Source of the DNA: Chrysogorgia sp. JL179-B06
Taxonomy: Eukaryota > Cnidaria > Anthozoa > Scleralcyonacea > Chrysogorgiidae
Direction: 5' to 3'
DNA length: 64,000 bases
NCBI GenBank assembly: GCA_035772405.1
Contig: JAYKKM010000437.1
Coordinates: 9,464,001-9,528,000 of the forward strand
How positions within the stretch are numbered: position 1 is the stretch's first letter; each line of letters opens with the position of its first letter. This document shows positions 52,101 through 58,100 of the stretch, one piece after another. The translations under genes were made by a program, and so were the position numbers. Under the pieces are notes generated by a model. The model worked only from the letters and a program-made list of their open reading frames with translations. It was not told where the DNA came from and did not search any database.

Positions 52101-55100
52101 TTAATACGAATGTAGTATATTATTCCTTTTTAGGGACCAGTCATTATTTATCGTCTTGGGGGGGGGGGGGGGATCGAAGGATATTATTGTTATGACAAAA
52201 AGTCATGTTATGTGATATCCTATTATATGTGTAATCTTTTTTCTGCCCCCATTACTAGACTGCAACATTTGTGATACATTTAAATGTATTGTTTGTGCAG
52301 AAATGCATATTAAGAAATGCTACGAATTTTTAGTTGATTTTGTTCTGTGACAACTGATCAACAGGATTTGACTACAAATTTCGTAGACTCCCCTTTAATA
52401 GCTTAGGTATAATTGAATAATCCCCCCTTTCATTTGTGCCAAAACTAAGTTATGTGCAGGACCATTCTGAAAATCACTTCTGTGAAAATGTTTCCTGAAT
52501 AAAGATTGTTATCATTCTTCATTCATCCCCCAAAAGCCTCCAACCACCCAGTCAATAAATAATGACAGGTCCCTTAATATTTTGTGTAAAGAGAAGGGAC
52601 TCCCATGTAATTCTCAACGAATGCTTCGTGTTTATGCCTCCTACGTTACCCATGTAATCGTGAGGGTGAATCTTTCTGGAGTTTAAATTTGCTAATCATT
52701 GCCTATGTCATATACATCTGACTCGTAATGAGTAAGGTCTGTGAACACTCAATGTGATTGCTTGTTCTCTCCATCAGACGACAGGGGAAGAAAGAAGCCT
52801 TGAACATGCTAATTATTAGTAGCTCTAAGAATTCAACGCGGTTATTAAGATACAACTTAATATATATTTCTTTGTCTGCCAATTTATTTCGTATTTAAGT
52901 ATTGTAACTCTAAGCAAAACATCACAATGGTTTTCGGGTGCAATATAAACACACAACCTTTTTTCCACCAAACGTTTGGATTTAATTTATGCACTGCAGG
53001 GTAGTCACGCTTGTTGTTCACAGACGTTACGCATAACGAGTGAGGGCTGTGACACAGACTAGGACAAATCAAGATATTTCCCTAAACCTCGTTCAATATA
53101 TTATTACACCATTGTTATATAAACAAGGGTTTTTTACCAGGAACTAAAACACTCATATAACTATGCATAATACACTACACCCTGGTTACCGTTGGCATAG
53201 GCGTAGGAACCGGGGGGGCTGGGGTGAGCTTCAGCCCCCCAAAATATTTAAATGGGGGCTGACAGCCCCCCGCCCAAATATTAGGACAAGCGTTGTTAAA
53301 TTTAATGTTTTTCCAATTGTATTAGTACGGCTATAGAGGCTAAGAGAGAAGCTGCACGAGATTTTAGAAACGGGTGTAGCCTGAAATGCCTGAAGTGTTA
53401 GCCAACCCCTAAACCCTTGCAACCGAGTGTTATGTTGGTTCCCAAACGCTTCTGTCAGTACTAAGCGCAACTGGTAATAGACAGCAGGTAAGCTTGGATT
53501 AATTTGAACTATGCTCGCTGTAGAATTAGATGAAAAAGTTTGCTCAAATTGCTGCAAATTGTCTTTCCGAGCTTCTAGATTTCAAAATTTTTCGGGGGAG
53601 GACCCGCTGGATTTTTTTTGGATTTCATTGTCCATATAATAAAATAGTCAGCTCAAACATATAATTATAATAATAATTTATTATTTATATGGCGCTAATT
53701 CCTAAAAAGTCCAAAAGCGCTTTACGGTCGAATGATTACAATTATAATAATAAAAACAAACGTAAAAATTACAAATTTAAAAATTTACAAATATAAGCAA
53801 GCTCGTTCCAAAGTTGTGGTGCGCATACAGAAAAAGCCCGGAAACCATACGACTTCAAGTTATACAGTTGAGTATTTAACAGCAGTTTATGACCCGATCT
53901 ACTAGAAATACGTGTACGCAACAACCCTTCGCCAGCCGTCATAGCATAGTGCTAATTAGTAATTTTACTTAAAAATAGATATAACCATTAATTTTCCAAT
54001 TGAATGGACTTATAATAGACACTACATGTATCTCTGAGAGCCTTTAAACTATCAAGCTTGTCTTGTTCTGAATTTCATTGTTTCATAATTAGACATACTA
54101 AATAACTCAAAGTGTTTAATTTTTGGGTACAATATAATTGCACTGATTAAGATTTGTTTGATATGTAAAGGCCGGATCCTCACACTGTAAAATAACTTAC
54201 TGAAAAAGCATGTATCTTTGGGATTATTAAATCAAAGCACTCAAAACGTAAGTAACTTCGTATGTTTAGTATCATGGGAATGGGATTACACACTTTCATA
54301 ATTTTGTTACATAATCCCAAAACTGTATGCAGGCAACCTCAGTTGAATTTTATGTTCTCTTGCAAGAACAATATTTAAATAGCTTATTATATTTTACATA
54401 CCTATATCCATAGCTAACGCCACTGTACCATCCTCTATTTATGGACTCATCCGGTTGTTGTCCACACTCCACAAATAGTCCTGTTACATGCACCAGTTTT
54501 TACATTTTTTACACATTTATTTTTATATGCACTAAGGATAATATATATTAAAGTGCATATAACGTCTGTGGGGATTTAACATATTTGTAATCTATGGATT
54601 CTCCTGAGATAAATTGTAATATATCTTGTCAGCCGACGGAAGTGATGTCATAGCGGGCATCTGTCTATATGAAAACCTCTTTACAGATGCCCGCTATGAC
54701 ATCACTTCCGTCAACTTTAACAGCAAAAAAGTCTATGAAGATGACATTTTCGGCTGACAAGATATGTTACAATTTTTCTCAGGAGAATCCATATATTACA
54801 TATATTTTAAATTCCCACAGACGTTATATGCACTTTAAAAACTAAACTTCTAAAACGATCAATCCCACCTTCGTGTTCAGCATGTTGTTTTCATTGTGTA
54901 ACCTTTCGACTTCTTCCAACAGAGAAACAATTCTGGCGTTCAGAGCTCCTATTGATTCATGGTCAGTACCTGTGTCCTGCACATGCAGCTATGATACAAT
55001 AATAATAATAAGGGATTACCGTATTTAGCCTTTAAACAGGTAAAAAAGTAAGAATCTCTGATCTAATGTCTGATCTACTTACAGTTTGGATATATTTTAA

Positions 55101-58100
55101 CTTTAAATCGGAACGACTTTGTCATAGGACCGCTTAGTAGAGGTCTGACTGTACCAAAAACAGTTTATTTAAAGGGAAACTGTACCCAAAAAATATATTA
55201 CTTTTAGTTTAGAAATGTTAATAGTTTTAGGGTATTTGCTCTTGCACTCGAGAAATAACGTTTTCATTCTCGTATTTTATGCCTCTGGGCGCCGCCATTT
55301 TCGAGTTTGCTCGACGGCTCAGACTCGAGGTCCAGCGGGGGTTTCTTTTCAATTTGACGTCACTTGAGTGCAAGGAACAAAAGACAAGCACTCAATGACG
55401 TCAAAATTGAAAAGAAAAGCACCGCTGTACATCAATCTTGAGCCGTCGAACAAACTCGAAAATGGCGGCGTCCAGAAGCATAAAATACGAGAATGAAAAC
55501 GTTATTTCTCGAGTACAAGAGCAGATACCGTAAACCTATTAACATTTCTAAAGATTATACTTAAAGGCCTTTTATTTAAAAGTAATTTATTGTTTGGGTA
55601 CAGTTCCCCTTTAATGAATGTGCTAGCTAAAAGTTCAATACAATAGCACTACTATTGAATTTATTTATTTACATATTAAAGCGCATATTCTTACAGCCCT
55701 TCCAGTTTTTACATTATTCTATATTATTTTTTATAATATTAAGATTTATCAAATAATTGTATATTATCAAAATTGCAAAGGCTCGGGCAAGTGATCTGGG
55801 ACGTCATCTGGGACGAGAGACTGTCAACCAACTTACTGTTTGTAAGTTGGTTGACAAATACAGTGTGATAAGACTGTGATATAATTCGCCTTTTCACTTA
55901 CTGTAAAACATTCATGCGTGAATATGTCTATAACTAATCGAGTAGACAGTACCGAAAAAGATGGCGGCTAGCTGTGCATTGTATCACAAAGCTTAACTTT
56001 CTAACCGACGAATTATGTACTATAGGCAAGAACTTCCTTCTTACTGCGCGCAAAGAATTGTGGTTTCTAGAACGTGCCAGTCGCATCTTTTTCCGTACGG
56101 TCAATTGTGCAACCGTTTGGTTTCTTTGCCCTTCTCTATCAAACAGAATTGAAACTGAAAGGGATGTATGTACACTTTAAAATGTTTTTTTTTTATCATA
56201 AACATTCATTGGAACATCATAATACGTGGCAGGATCTCTCGCGACAATTTATTTAAATTGGCCAACCTTACCTTTTGCAACCTCTCATTTTCAGACCTAA
56301 GCCGATCAATTTCCTCTTGTAATTTAGATATCTCAACTGCTACGTTCGCTTGATTATTTTCGGCTACAGGCTAAGAAAGGAACAGATTATATACTGTATA
56401 CAGGTGTATAATTACTAATGCACTACTAATATTAAACTAGAAATACACGTATGCAACAATCCCTCGCCCGTTTATTGTTCGTTGCTTTTATAATGTAGAT
56501 AATTAATAACCCTTTCATTTGCCAATCCGAATATATTTTCAGTGGACCTCACCTAACTCAGCTGACAGCCTTTAAACTATAAAGCTTGCGCGTTGGCTGG
56601 TTTTCGTTGTTTCATATAACAATTAAAAAATAATTAAATAGACCAAACTGTTTACTTTTTGCGTGCAATAACTGAATACCACTACAACACAATACCAGCT
56701 GCATTACCATGCGAAAGTCTACTGGTGTTTCGTCCATAGATTATTAAGAAATAAATATCTGGTCATAAACATTCATTGGAACAACATAATACGTGGCAGG
56801 ATCTCTCGCGACAATTTATTTAAAATGGCCAACCTTACCTTTTGCAACCGCTCATTTTCAGATCTATGCCGCTCAATTTCCTCTTGTAATTTAGATATCT
56901 CAACTGCTACGTTCGCTTGATTATTTTCGGCTACAGACTAGGAAAGGAACAGATAATTCGTATATACAGGTGTATAATTGCTAATTCACAACTAATATTA
57001 AACAATTATTGGATGAGGCTGAGCATGATATCAAGAATTATCCAGACCGAGAGGTCAATGTTATCTGCCGAAGCCTGAGGCGGATAATGAATTTACAGAG
57101 ATCTGGATAATTCTTGATTTCATGTGTAAGCCAAATCCAATAATTGTTTAATTATACAATTATAAATGTAGAAGCCTTCAGGTAGTATAGGAAATAAGCC
57201 ACGCAAAGACAATTACGTCACCTATATGGCAAGACATCAAGAATTGTCTGTAGGTTTTTTAGCCAATCACAATCGAGATTGTATGAGTATTGTATAATAA
57301 TACTAATTCACTACTAATATTACTAATTCAGTACTATTAATAGTACTAATTCACTATACTAGAAATACGTGTACGCAACAACCCCTCGCCCGTTTACTGT
57401 TTGATGCTTTTATAATGTAGACAATAACCCTTTCATTTGCCAATCCGAATATATTTTCGGTGGACCTAACTCAGCAGAGAGCCTTTAAACTTGTGTTGGC
57501 TGGTTTTCGTTGTTTCATAAGACATAAACAATTAAAAAATAATTAAATAGTCCAAACTGTTTACGTTTTGCGTGTAATACCTGAATACCAGCTACAACAC
57601 AATAACAGCTGCATTACCATGCGAAAGTCTACTGGTGTTTCGTCCATAGATTATTAAGAAAGAAATATCTGGTCATAAACATTCATTGGAACAACATAAT
57701 ACGTGGCAGGATCTCTCGCGACGATTTATTTAAAATGGCCAACCTTACCTTTTGCAACCTCTCATTTTCAGATCTATGCCGCTCAATTTCCTCTTGTAAT
57801 TTAGATATCTCAACTGCTACGTTCGCTTGATTATTTTCGGCTACAGACTAGGAAAGGAAGAGATAATTCGTATATACAGGTGTATAATTACTAATTCACA
57901 ACTAATGTTAAACAATTATTGGATGAGGCTGAGCATGATAACAAGAATTACCCAGACCGAGGTCAATGTTATCTGCCGAAACCGAACGCTGAGGCGGATA
58001 ACATTGACAGAGGTCTGGATAATTCTTGATATCATGTGTAAGCCAAATCCAATAATTGTTTAATTATACAATTATGCCTTCGGGGTATAGGAAATAAGCC

